Shown here: positions 24,928 to 32,671 of the stretch, in pieces
Layout of the letters: every line of letters starts with the position of its first letter
Position numbering within the stretch: position 1 is the first letter of the stretch
NCBI GenBank assembly: GCA_964401835.1
Contig: CAYNZP010000007.1
Location: 1 to 64,000 of the forward strand
Reading direction: 5' to 3'
From: CAYNZP01 sp964401835
GTDB lineage: Bacteria > Planctomycetota > Phycisphaerae > SM23-33
DNA: 64,000 bases
The notes under the pieces: model-generated
What the model was told of the DNA's origin: nothing
The model's database searches: none
Seen by the model: only the letters and a program-made list of their open reading frames with translations
Program-made: the position numbers and the translations under genes

Positions 24928-24956
24928 ATTGTACGTCACCTAACGTATTTGTGCAA
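24928..24956 (-). promoter_or_regulatory. Sigma-70 type promoter of the LacI gene
   Basis: Reading on the minus strand, TTGCAC (24956-24951) and TACAAT (24933-24928) are separated by exactly 17 bases, a near-consensus promoter about 50 bases upstream of the LacI start. The 300 bases between this promoter and the insertion sequence at 25214 show no gene. Confidence 0.6.
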
Positions 24957-25213
24957 GAAAATTCTTTTGCTGTCTCAAATCCATACCTGCAAACAACTTA
25001 CAAAACCTGCCCTCTTTTGTGTCGTGATTGTACAGGTCGGGATTCTCCGGGATCGATTGTATGTTAGATCTCTTTAGCAAAAGTTGTATCGATATCAACA
25101 AATACAATGCTCCACCTGGGTCTGTGATACACGAGGAATATGACTGAGTCGGCAGAAGTCTTTTTGACGGGCTGAGCGTGTTATAATGGCAAAGTTGGAT
25201 TGCCTGTCTGGTA

Positions 25214-26909
25214 ATGACTTCTGCAAAAAGGGTCCTTGATGAAGTGAGTTAATCGGCTGGATTCGGATTTTCGGGAATTGCAAGCTGAACACAGACGAAT
25301 TTGGCCTCGAAAGAGGCATCGATACAGTTTTTCACGGTTTGATGCGAGGGATGAGCCTCGCGAAGCGCAGCAGACAGCATAGCTGCAAGCTATTTGACAA
25401 CTTCAAATGGGATTTTCTCAAGCGGCTGACTTGGCAAACGTGCGCCAACAACAGATCTTGTCCGGGCGTTTAAGTTTGATAGCGGCTGCGGCGACCAAAG
25501 CCATCGACAGATGGCCGATAGTCATCTGGTTCTGAATCGATCGCAGCTTGTAATGCTGTGTCTGTTCCACCACAGGATCGCCGTAACGGGCAAAGTACTG
25601 TTCAACCGTCTGCCGCAATCTATAGGTCTTCTTGAACAGGTCGGTCCCGCGAGGCACCTGAGCGCGGGCATCGTTGGTAACGTCGACGTATCGCGTGCAG
25701 CCATAGACTTCAAAGCGAGATTCATCTATCGGGCAGCAGCCGTTGTGTTGTTTGTAAACTTTTGTATCGGCCTTGATCGGACAGCGATACTTGAGGCGTT
25801 TACGATGTGGTTCCTCGCATCGGCCCACGCAGGTCATGGCAAGTCCTGCCGAACAGACGGGTGTGCCGTTTTTGTCGAAGTCGGCTTCGGTCCACTGCTT
25901 CTGGTTCCGAGGATTAATCGGAATAAAGGCCTGGGCCTTCAACTGCGTAACGATCAGTTCGTAGAGTTCCTTTACGTCGTAGGCCTTGTCGCCAATAACG
26001 ATCTTGCCTCGCATGCTGCCGTATATGCGTTTGAGCCTTTTGATAAGCCTTTTCGCAACCATTGCATCGGTTTGATCGTTTGGCAAAGTGATCTCGACCA
26101 TCGGAATACCTTGCACATTGACGATTACGTGCGTGCGGTATCCCCAGAAGTAAGTGAATCGTTTTAGTTCGCCATCGCCGACGTTGATTTTCTGGTACGA
26201 GTAATACCCAAGTGTAGCCTTGGGATTCCGCCTCGGTGGCCCGGTTGCCTTATAGAGCTTTCGATTCGGATTTTTGGGGTTGTTGTGCTTTGTGGCGGCC
26301 AGTATCGGCTTGGAATCAATAATGAATATCTTGTTGGATAAATGTCCTTCGTCCGTGAGTTTTTTAGAAGTTTTGTGGAGGAGCTTTTGCATCTGGCTGT
26401 TGGGCGTCTCGTCGAGGAATCTGTAGAACTGTGACGCATCCGGCAGACAGGCCGGCTCAAAACCGCACATTGCAGCCAGCACCGGATTGCCATCGAGATA
26501 GTCGATCAACCTCGGTACAGAAGCGATGCGTTCGAGATGTTTGATGATGAACGCTCGGAGTATGGCATGGCGTGAATAACCGGTTCTTCCGAGCCGGTAT
26601 CTCCGATCTGGGAATCGGGGCAGATCAAGGCGGCGAAAGATGGCGTCGTATTTTTGGAGTGTATCGCTTGAGGAAATCACCGCTTGAAGATCATAGAACA
26701 GCGGCAGCGTTCGGTATGAGTATGGCATCGCCGAGCCTCCATGCTTTGGCGTTTTGGGAAGTAACTTTGAGCAGTATTTTACGACTGGGAAAGTTGCAAC
26801 TTGTGTTGTACACAATAGTTACAAGAATACACGGTCTGGAGAAAAAGTCAAGAAGAATAAAGCTGTAAGGTAAGAATATTTAAGAAGTTACGTATTTTGC
26901 AGAAGTCAT
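25214..26909 (-). mobile_element. Complete IS4-like insertion sequence
   Basis: The element is bounded by 15-bp perfect inverted repeats (25214-25228 and 26895-26909, reading TTTTGCAGAAGTCAT at the right end). It is flanked by a 9-bp direct repeat, TGTCTGGTA, at 25205-25213 and 26910-26918, the expected target duplication. It is 1696 bp long and holds one intact transposase gene. The intact repeats and open frame suggest recent movement, unlike the other fragments in the window. Confidence 0.85.
25418..26728 (-). CDS. IS4-like DDE transposase
   Basis: ATG 26728 follows GGAGG by 7 bases; the upstream extension in the frame is ignored. The 436-residue protein has the DDE triad: Asp in IFIIDSKPILA, Asp in KIVIGDKAYD, and Glu in RLRQTVEQYF, where the YxxRxxxE part of the IS4 signature is visible but its final Lys is not. 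The element's inverted repeats and 9-bp duplication enclose it. It catalyses excision and insertion of its own element. The alternative family IS1182 is possible, but the longer duplication favours the IS4 group. Confidence 0.85.
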   Translation of the reverse strand: MPYSYRTLPLFYDLQAVISSSDTLQKYDAIFRRLDLPRFPDRRYRLGRTGYSRHAILRAFIIKHLERIASVPRLIDYLDGNPVLAAMCGFEPACLPDASQFYRFLDETPNSQMQKLLHKTSKKLTDEGHLSNKIFIIDSKPILAATKHNNPKNPNRKLYKATGPPRRNPKATLGYYSYQKINVGDGELKRFTYFWGYRTHVIVNVQGIPMVEITLPNDQTDAMVAKRLIKRLKRIYGSMRGKIVIGDKAYDVKELYELIVTQLKAQAFIPINPRNQKQWTEADFDKNGTPVCSAGLAMTCVGRCEEPHRKRLKYRCPIKADTKVYKQHNGCCPIDESRFEVYGCTRYVDVTNDARAQVPRGTDLFKKTYRLRQTVEQYFARYGDPVVEQTQHYKLRSIQNQMTIGHLSMALVAAAAIKLKRPDKICCWRTFAKSAA

Positions 26910-26918
26910 TGTCTGGTA

Positions 26919-27438
26919 AAAAACGGAGATAGCTGGCACGATATTGGAAAGGATACGTAAGTGCGAAGATGTGTATGGTTGCACAAAAGTCTATTAAGGA
27001 AAATAGAATAGTGGCTTTAGGTTTGTGAAATACACCTTATGTTATAATCCTGTTCACTACTGTCCGGTTAAAGGAAATTCAATTTAAGTTAACCGGACAG
27101 TAGTGATTTCAAAGGTGGAAATAAAAGGGGAATTTGTTAGCTATGACGAAGGGTGATTGGATTATCTAAAAGCAAACAAACGTGATTATTATGGTCGATC
27201 CTGCGGCAGTCTCTATGGTTGGATCCAAAGCTTTTCGATGAGATTATAGAAATTGTTGGTGAGCCATGTTATCATCGCACAAGAGAGGTCCTGGAGGATG
27301 GGGCGAAGTTTGATTTCGCCTTTTTCTCGGAAAATATTTGCTTTAAAAATGGACTTTTAGTATCAACTATGGTTCTTGATAAAAAAAATAGGTCCGAATT
27401 ATACTCGCATTACAGATCTTTGTCTGAGTCAGAATATT
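26919..27438. other. Region with inverted repeat, no clear gene
   Basis: After the insertion sequence there is AT-rich DNA containing the 18-bp inverted repeat at 27054-27106. An open frame at about 27219-27440 starts with TTG and encodes 73 residues with no recognisable motif (DEIIEIVGEPCYH); I cannot say whether it is a gene. An IS3 remnant follows. Confidence 0.4.
27054..27106. repeat. 18-bp perfect inverted repeat
   Basis: TCACTACTGTCCGGTTAA at 27054-27071 is exactly mirrored at 27089-27106 with a 17-base spacer. The sequence CTGTCCGGTTAA looks like an insertion-sequence terminus, so this may be two abutting ends left after loss of the interior, or a very small palindromic element. Confidence 0.6.
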
Positions 27439-27823
27439 GACATGGAGATACTCAAGGAGGCGATCGAGTATAACTCAAAAAACTCGTGATCCCGGCCGAC
27501 CGACGGAGGACACTCCTATAACCTCCATGGGCGACTGGGATATTCCGAGCGTAGGATATGCCGAGTAATAGGCCAAGCTCATTCGACGCAGCGGTACATA
27601 AAAAAGATCGGCGAAAAAGAACCAGCTTATTGCCAATATTCACAGGTTAGTGAACCGCTGGCCCCGATATGGTTACAGGCGAATTACTGTCTTACTTCGT
27701 AAAGAAGGCTGGCGAGTGAATGTCAAGCGTGTGCATAGGTTTTGGAAGGCCGAGGGTCTTTGCGGTGGTATAGATCAAACATCATATTCACTGCTTCGAT
27801 GGGTCAAGCTACCTCAACGATAA
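27439..27823 (+). pseudogene. Degenerate IS3-family OrfA/OrfB
   Basis: The segment holds the tail of an OrfA (DMEILKEAIEYN, stop at about 27489) and an OrfB broken by stops and shifts. One part reads HGRLGYSERRICRVIGQAHS; another, at 27602-27823, reads RLVNRWPRYGYRRITVLL and then RKEGWRVNVKRVHRFWKAEG. Both are diagnostic of IS3-family OrfB just before the catalytic rve domain, which is absent. It is non-functional. Confidence 0.75.
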
Positions 27824-27828
27824 AATCC

Positions 27829-27857
27829 GGTAGTGTCCAGAGCTTTTCGCACTTTTG
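27829..27857. repeat. Copy of an insertion-sequence end
   Basis: GGTAGTGTCCAG (27829-27840) followed by TTTTCGCACTTTTG closely matches 16846-16870. It directly follows the IS3 remnant and lies 100 bases upstream of the GH112 gene. The corresponding other-end sequence recurs at 31455-31572 beyond that gene. Confidence 0.5.
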
Positions 27858-27955
27858 TGTAGACCTTTGAACTGCCATACGCAGCAGCTGTTGCTGTGAG
27901 CCCGGAGGGTGAGCGAAAGGTCGCGGGATGTAATCTTATTTAAGGAGTACAAATC

Positions 27956-30139
27956 ATGCAGAAAAAAGCCGGGCGGGTAACCTTGCCAACTGAGGCTGGA
28001 CAGGAAGAATTTATAAATTACCTGATTAAACATTGGGGCGTGGATGCGTTTCGTGATAGTGACGGTACAACGCTGTCGGACGACATTCTGGACATGGATT
28101 TTCCGATTTACTCAACGATCTGTCTTGTTCGCGCTGAGCAGTCCTGGCCCAGGGAGCACCCCGAGGATCTTCCGCAGGCATTTCTGATGAGTCCGCGCCA
28201 GACTTATGCTGGCCAGTCTTTGAAATTTGACCTAATGAAAGACTGGGCAACCGAAAAGTATCGCCTGAACGAAAACGATGATCCCAAAGAGTGGTGGGAT
28301 GTGATAGACCGCACAACAGGGGAGTTTCTTTCCTGCGATAAATGGGATTTCAAAGACGGCTGCGTTACCATCACCGACGTTGAACCCTACCATGAATACA
28401 CTGTCAACTTCCTTGTCTATCAGACATGGGATTCGACGTCGATGTACAATGCTCTTACCAATAAATGGACGGACGATAAGGTAATGTGCGTTGATCCGTT
28501 TGTTCCTGCTGTTTACGAACATTTGATGGATTATTTTGATAGGTGGCTGGAAAATCATCCGCAGACAAACGTTGTTCGGCTGACTACGCTTGCGTTTATG
28601 TTCATGTTGATTAGAGATGCAAAACTGCGTTGCGTTATTCGTGACTGGTGCGGATATTGCGAGGCGGTCACGCCTGCTGCTATGCGGGAGTTTGAAAAAG
28701 TCAAAGGTTATAAACTGCGCGGTGAGGATTTCATACAAGCCGGTCAATATGCTCATACCAATTTGCCGCCTACTGAAAAAATGCTCGACTGGATGGATTT
28801 TATTCAATCCTTTGCACTGAAATTCGGAAAGGATCTTGTAGATAAAATTCACGAAGCCGGTAAAAAGGCAGCGATGTTCTGGGGCGATCACTGGATAGGT
28901 GCAGAACCATTCGATCCGAAATTTGTAGACATGGAAATGGATATTATAGTGGGAGCTGCTGAAGACGGAACCGCCTTGCGCCGTGTTTCAGATGTTCCGC
29001 TTGATATTACCCGTGAGCTGCGTTTTTATCCGTACTTCTTCCCCGATGTTTTCAAGCCTGGCGATAACCCCATAGAAGAATCGCAAAAGAACTGGATGAA
29101 AATCCGCCGGGCATTGTTGCGCAAGCCGGTAGACCGTATTGGCTGGGGCGGTTATCTTTCTCTGGCTGCGAAGTTCCCCGAATTTATCGTTCACCTAGCC
29201 GAAATAACCGATGAGTTTCGTGAATTTCATGATAAGACTCAAGGTGCCCCAGCCTGGACTGCCCCGATTAAAGTTGGTGTTTTAAACGCTTGGGGAGCGA
29301 TGCGGTCGTGGATGGTGCAGGCTGGCCCGATAGAAAATTTCTACTCCGGTAGAGAAGATGTGATGGAGTTTGTCGGAACCAACATAACCGAATGCCTTGC
29401 AGGGTTGCCTGTTGATGTAAGATTTTTAAGTTTTAGTGATGTCCTGAACGACGCATCATGTCTTGATAAGTTTGACGTTATTATAAATGAAGGCGTTATG
29501 GGCAGTGCCTGGTCGGGGGGGGATGTCTGGAAGGACCCCCAAATGGTTTCTGCCGTCCGCAAGTGGGTTTACAACGGTGGCGGTTTTATCGGGATTGGCC
29601 ATCCATCTGCCAGCAAGCATTGCGGAAGGGTGTTCCAGCTTAGTGATATACTCGGCGTGGATATTGAGATCGGCAGGGAGATTCATATCTCCGAGCAGGT
29701 AAGCCAACATGAAACACAGCATTTTATTATGGCTGACTTGCAGGATAAAAAATTCCGAACTATAAACGAACATAGCTATATTTTCAGCCGCAGCGACGAT
29801 ACTGTAGTCCTCGATACGCGGGAGAAGCATATCCACCTTGCCTGTAAAACCACCGCTGCCGGAAGGGGAGTTTATATCTCATCACTGCCGTTCTATTGGC
29901 AAAACGCTCGCCTACTGCATCGTGCGATTTTCTGGTCAGCCGGCAAGGAAGAGTGTTTCAATAAGTGTCTCAGCTCAAATCCCAATACTGATAGCGCTTG
30001 GTACACAACCACTCAGACTTTTTGCATGGTGAATAATACCAGTGAGCCTCAAACAACAAGCCTTTTTGGCCAGAATGGAGAGTGGCTACAAACAACTACC
30101 CTTGCCGCCAATGAGATAAGATACCATGAGGTGGTTTGA
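27956..30139 (+). CDS. GH112 1,3-beta-galactosyl-N-acetylhexosamine phosphorylase
   Basis: ATG 27956 follows TTTAAGGAG by 8 bases. The 727-residue protein has the GH112 beginning GRVTLPTEAGQEEF, then WGVDAFRDSDGTTLSDDI, and the long barrel and later Rossmann-like domain typical of the family; its full length is right. GH112 enzymes use phosphate to split beta-1,3-galactosyl-N-acetylhexosamine (lacto-N-biose or galacto-N-biose), or beta-1,4-galactosyl-rhamnose, into galactose 1-phosphate and the other sugar. They act in the cytoplasm. It is the only plus-strand metabolic gene between 10 and 54 kb and is surrounded by transposon debris, which suggests acquisition. Which disaccharide it takes cannot be decided from the sequence alone. 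Confidence 0.9.
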   Translation: MQKKAGRVTLPTEAGQEEFINYLIKHWGVDAFRDSDGTTLSDDILDMDFPIYSTICLVRAEQSWPREHPEDLPQAFLMSPRQTYAGQSLKFDLMKDWATEKYRLNENDDPKEWWDVIDRTTGEFLSCDKWDFKDGCVTITDVEPYHEYTVNFLVYQTWDSTSMYNALTNKWTDDKVMCVDPFVPAVYEHLMDYFDRWLENHPQTNVVRLTTLAFMFMLIRDAKLRCVIRDWCGYCEAVTPAAMREFEKVKGYKLRGEDFIQAGQYAHTNLPPTEKMLDWMDFIQSFALKFGKDLVDKIHEAGKKAAMFWGDHWIGAEPFDPKFVDMEMDIIVGAAEDGTALRRVSDVPLDITRELRFYPYFFPDVFKPGDNPIEESQKNWMKIRRALLRKPVDRIGWGGYLSLAAKFPEFIVHLAEITDEFREFHDKTQGAPAWTAPIKVGVLNAWGAMRSWMVQAGPIENFYSGREDVMEFVGTNITECLAGLPVDVRFLSFSDVLNDASCLDKFDVIINEGVMGSAWSGGDVWKDPQMVSAVRKWVYNGGGFIGIGHPSASKHCGRVFQLSDILGVDIEIGREIHISEQVSQHETQHFIMADLQDKKFRTINEHSYIFSRSDDTVVLDTREKHIHLACKTTAAGRGVYISSLPFYWQNARLLHRAIFWSAGKEECFNKCLSSNPNTDSAWYTTTQTFCMVNNTSEPQTTSLFGQNGEWLQTTTLAANEIRYHEVV

Positions 30140-30177
30140 AGGGAAATTCAGTGGCAAAATAAGTAGTATTTTCTAAT

Positions 30178-30367
30178 ATACTCAAACTGACCACTTTTAA
30201 TGAAAACAACGAAACTCCATATTCGTAACATTCGCTGTAACAGCTAGTTGAGACAATGTGAACTTCCGGAAAAGGTTTGATTTACCGGCTTTTTGGATCG
30301 CACTTATCTTTTGTTTTTAAAAGGACTTAAGCTCAAGATTTTCCGAAAAGCGGTCAGTATGAGTAAT
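30178..30367. repeat. 190-bp segment with inverted termini
   Basis: TACTCAAACTGACC (30179-30192) and GGTCAGTATGAGTA (30352-30365) are inverted copies with one mismatch and bound about 190 bases with no gene. A third copy of the terminus lies at 8191-8206, downstream of the SSS symporter. This could be a small non-autonomous element, or the outer end of the decayed IS4 transposase beside it. Confidence 0.4.
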
Positions 30368-30390
30368 ATAATATCAACACTAGTATCCGG

Positions 30391-30938
30391 TTATAAGTCG
30401 AATAAATTAGATTGTTTATAAATTGTAGTGTTTTCCGTTTTGTAACTGTAGTCGCAAAAAGCCTGTAAAATGGGTGTTTTCTCGAAAAGAGTAACGCTGA
30501 AAATCTGCAAAATTGTGTAGAGGCTGTATTCGAGAGCTAGACGCTTCTTGGCTATTGCGACCAGGACGTAGGTGGGGAGACCGCGATCCATATTTGTGTC
30601 TTCACGGCGTTAGCGGAAGTCTCGTAAAACGCCCTGATGCGAAGGTGCTGCTTGATCCATTTTAAGAAAAGCTCCACCTTCCAACGGCAGCGATACAGTT
30701 CGGCGATTGTCCATGCCGGCAGCTGAAAGTTGTTGGTCAAAAAGGTAAGAGTATTATTCGTCTCTGCGTCGAAGAATTTGATCCGTCGCAGCTGAGCCGG
30801 ATAGCTTTTGAGTGAGTAGTAGCCCATTAGAGTAATGGTTTGGTCGCACCTTAGTATGGCAGCGCTATGTTGAGTCCAATTTAGCACGCATGCGGCAGGC
30901 GTAGGATATCGCGTTACGACATTGATAATATTCCCCAT
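30391..30938 (-). pseudogene. IS4-family transposase C-terminal fragment
   Basis: The minus strand encodes FLTNNFQLPAWTIAELYRCR and WKVELFLKWIKQHLRI, with the complete IS4 YREK signature. A frameshift near 30560-30600 then continues in another frame as TYVLVAIAKKRLALEYSLYT to the end of the protein. The N-terminal half is missing and is replaced by a piece of SSS symporter sequence. It differs from the intact element at 25.2-26.9 kb, so it belonged to another IS. Confidence 0.75.
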
Positions 30939-31016
30939 GCCAAATCAGCTCCCGCCAGCTCCGCCGCCAGCAATTCATCAGTTTCTTCAGCAGCAACATA
31001 GCTACCGCGGCTACCT

Positions 31017-31153
31017 GCCTCAAACATCGCCACAAGGCTTATCAAACCCATGGCAGCTTCACCGTTTGCAACGGCCACTACATACCGCCCTCCTACCCTG
31101 CCTGCCGACAAAAAATCCGATACTCCCTTAACATACTTCTGGGTTCGAATACC
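31017..31153 (-). pseudogene. Fragment of an SSS symporter gene
   Basis: These 137 bases match 10542-10678, the region near the start of the intact symporter gene, without gaps and with only a handful of substitutions. The encoded part includes SAGRVGGRYVVAVANGEAAM. It begins in the first conserved loop and ends before the second membrane segment. It is joined on one side to the IS4 fragment and on the other to an AraC fragment, so it is a rearrangement scar. Confidence 0.85.
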
Positions 31154-31156
31154 CCA

Positions 31157-31488
31157 CAGCCAAAATTAATAAGGCAATAAAGCTGGTATTCGCAAATAAA
31201 CGATTCGTTTCTACTCAAGATGCAGCCAAAATTTGTGGAATGAACAGGAACGCCTTTGGCAAAAGCTTCAGGGATACTATGGGGATAACATTCTCGGAAT
31301 TCGGGATGCATTACCGCATAAGTGCAGCCGCAGAGCAAATATTAAAATCCAACGATCCCATTAAAAAAATCGCGACGGAATGGGGGTTTACCGATACAAG
31401 CCATATGCATCGTTGTTTTAAGACATACTACAGATGCTCACCGACAGAATATCGAATCATCCGAGATATTAATATCCTTCATGGGTAG
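31157..31488 (+). pseudogene. AraC-family regulator, C-terminal HTH only
   Basis: An open frame without a proper start encodes the two helix-turn-helix units of an AraC regulator: STQDAAKICGMNRNAFGKSF and RISAAAEQILKSNDPIKKIA, then EWGFTDTSHMHRCFKTYYRC and SPTEYR. The N-terminal sensor half is missing because the symporter fragment is fused at 31153. An internal ATG at 31240 gives only 82 residues and cuts the first HTH. It is probably dead, although a free HTH domain could still bind DNA. Confidence 0.7.
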
Positions 31489-31572
31489 TCCTTTAGTTCT
31501 GGTCAAAGTTGAAAATCCCAAACGTCGACCAGCACAAGGGCTACTCTTTTGCTTTTTCAAAATGTGCGAAAA
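31455..31572 (+). repeat. Repeat shared with 17040-17163
   Basis: The last AraC codons (IIRDINILHG-stop) and about 85 following bases (GTCAAAGTTGAAAATCCCAA, then CGACCAGCACAAGGGCTAC, then TTTTCAAAATGTGCGAA) match 17040-17163, where a similar AraC tail (FIRDVSILHE-stop) is seen. The 225 bases after it up to 31797 hold no gene that I recognise. Confidence 0.65.
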
Positions 31573-31797
31573 ATATCCTACGTTATCTCAGGCCACTGGA
31601 TTTTCTCACAAAACCTGGGCTAATTCACGGGGAATGGGGTACTTTCGATTTCGTGGCAATGCAACGTTTTTGTGGAAAGTCCACAAGGAAGGAGTCGTCC
31701 CTTTCCTAGCTTTTCGTAGAATATGTGGTTTTCCTCGGAAGGATATTCGACAACTTTTCTGCTGCTTGCTGTTCATCTAATCTGCAGTGGCTACAGG

Positions 31798-32229
31798 CTA
31801 CGATGGTGTAACGCCCTTCCGCAATATTATGTTTCCATATTTTGCTGTTTCACCACTCATGACTACCGCATAAGCCTGTCTTGCCCGATCATAAAAAGCA
31901 AATCGCTCAAGGCGTTCAATTTCGATAGGTTTGGGAGCATATTGATTGATTACAGCTAAGTATGATTTCTCAACATTTGAGTCGAAAGAATCGCCCGGCA
32001 CAGCATCCATCATTAAGACAGGTGATTTGCCATAGCTGTCCAACTCAAGTAACGGCAATATCGCTTCCAATAATGCGGGGATCTTTAAGCCATCAGCCCG
32101 AACAACGCGTTTATCCATAGATTCACCGGGGAAATGGGCATCGGCAAGAACGATTTCATCACCATGCCCCATTCGACAAAGAACAGCCAGTAGTTCAGGG
32201 CTTAGTAAAGGAGAAATACCTTTTAGCAT
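31798..32229 (-). CDS. fucU: L-fucose mutarotase (RbsD/FucU family)
   Basis: ATG 32229 is chosen for AAGGAGGG 6 bases before it. The 143-residue protein begins MLKGISPLLSPELLAVLCRM, contains GHGDEIVLADAHFP and ends with a Tyr-rich segment, FYDRARQAYAVVMSGETAKY. This is the RbsD/FucU fold, in which FucU interconverts alpha- and beta-L-fucose before the isomerase. It lies 20 bases after the remains of an L-fucose isomerase gene, which confirms the pathway but implies it is now incomplete at this site. Another fucose-type isomerase is encoded at 51959-53341. Confidence 0.88.
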   Translation of the reverse strand: MLKGISPLLSPELLAVLCRMGHGDEIVLADAHFPGESMDKRVVRADGLKIPALLEAILPLLELDSYGKSPVLMMDAVPGDSFDSNVEKSYLAVINQYAPKPIEIERLERFAFYDRARQAYAVVMSGETAKYGNIILRKGVTPS

Positions 32230-32248
32230 CAACAACCCTCCTTAATTC

Positions 32249-32623
32249 CTATTCGCCATCAATAAGCTGTATAAGAGGCCGTGGCCTGTCGGTGCCTGGA
32301 ATGTAGGCTGGTCGTTCACTCCACGGCGTCTGGCTAAGCACATTGGTCATATCCATTCAGTGCTGCAGGCGGGCTACGATGTCTGCCTGCTTCTCGCGAT
32401 CGATAAGAAACGGAGACCAGAAAACGTTTACAGGCGAACCACCGGGCATCTTTACAAGCTTTCCGACGGTACTGGCAACCATCTCGACGATATTACCGAC
32501 CCGCTCTCGATAAGATGCATCAATGCGAGGATCGCACAAAGTGCATGCACCAAAGGTAACAGCCTTGGCCTTGACCGACTTACTTCCTGAGAGCCTCTTT
32601 ATATTAGCTTTGGGTACAGTCAT
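32249..32623 (-). pseudogene. L-fucose isomerase with deleted centre
   Basis: The minus strand from ATG 32623 (after GGAGG) encodes the isomerase N-terminus: PKANIKRLSGSKSVKAKA, FGACTLCDPRIDASYRERVG, NVFWSPFLIDREKQADIVAR. A TGA at 32359-32357 follows. The same frame then continues as the isomerase C-terminus (MDMTNVLSQTPWSERPAYIP, GTDRPRPLIQLIDGE) to a stop at 32251-32249. About 350-400 residues that hold the active site are missing between the two. An 88-residue product could still be made, but it cannot be an isomerase. Confidence 0.75.
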
Positions 32624-32671
32624 ACCGTGACCTCCTTGGACACAGGTTAATTATTTTTGTTGGCTTAAAGG

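Noticed and set aside
25151..25186. Promoter-like TTGACG...TATAAT
   Set aside because: The two boxes are only 12 bases apart and no gene follows on that strand within a sensible distance.
31140..31156. GGTTCGAATACCCC, resembling a tRNA 3' end or attachment site
   Set aside because: It belongs to the 137-bp symporter copy (compare 10667-10678), so it is coding sequence.
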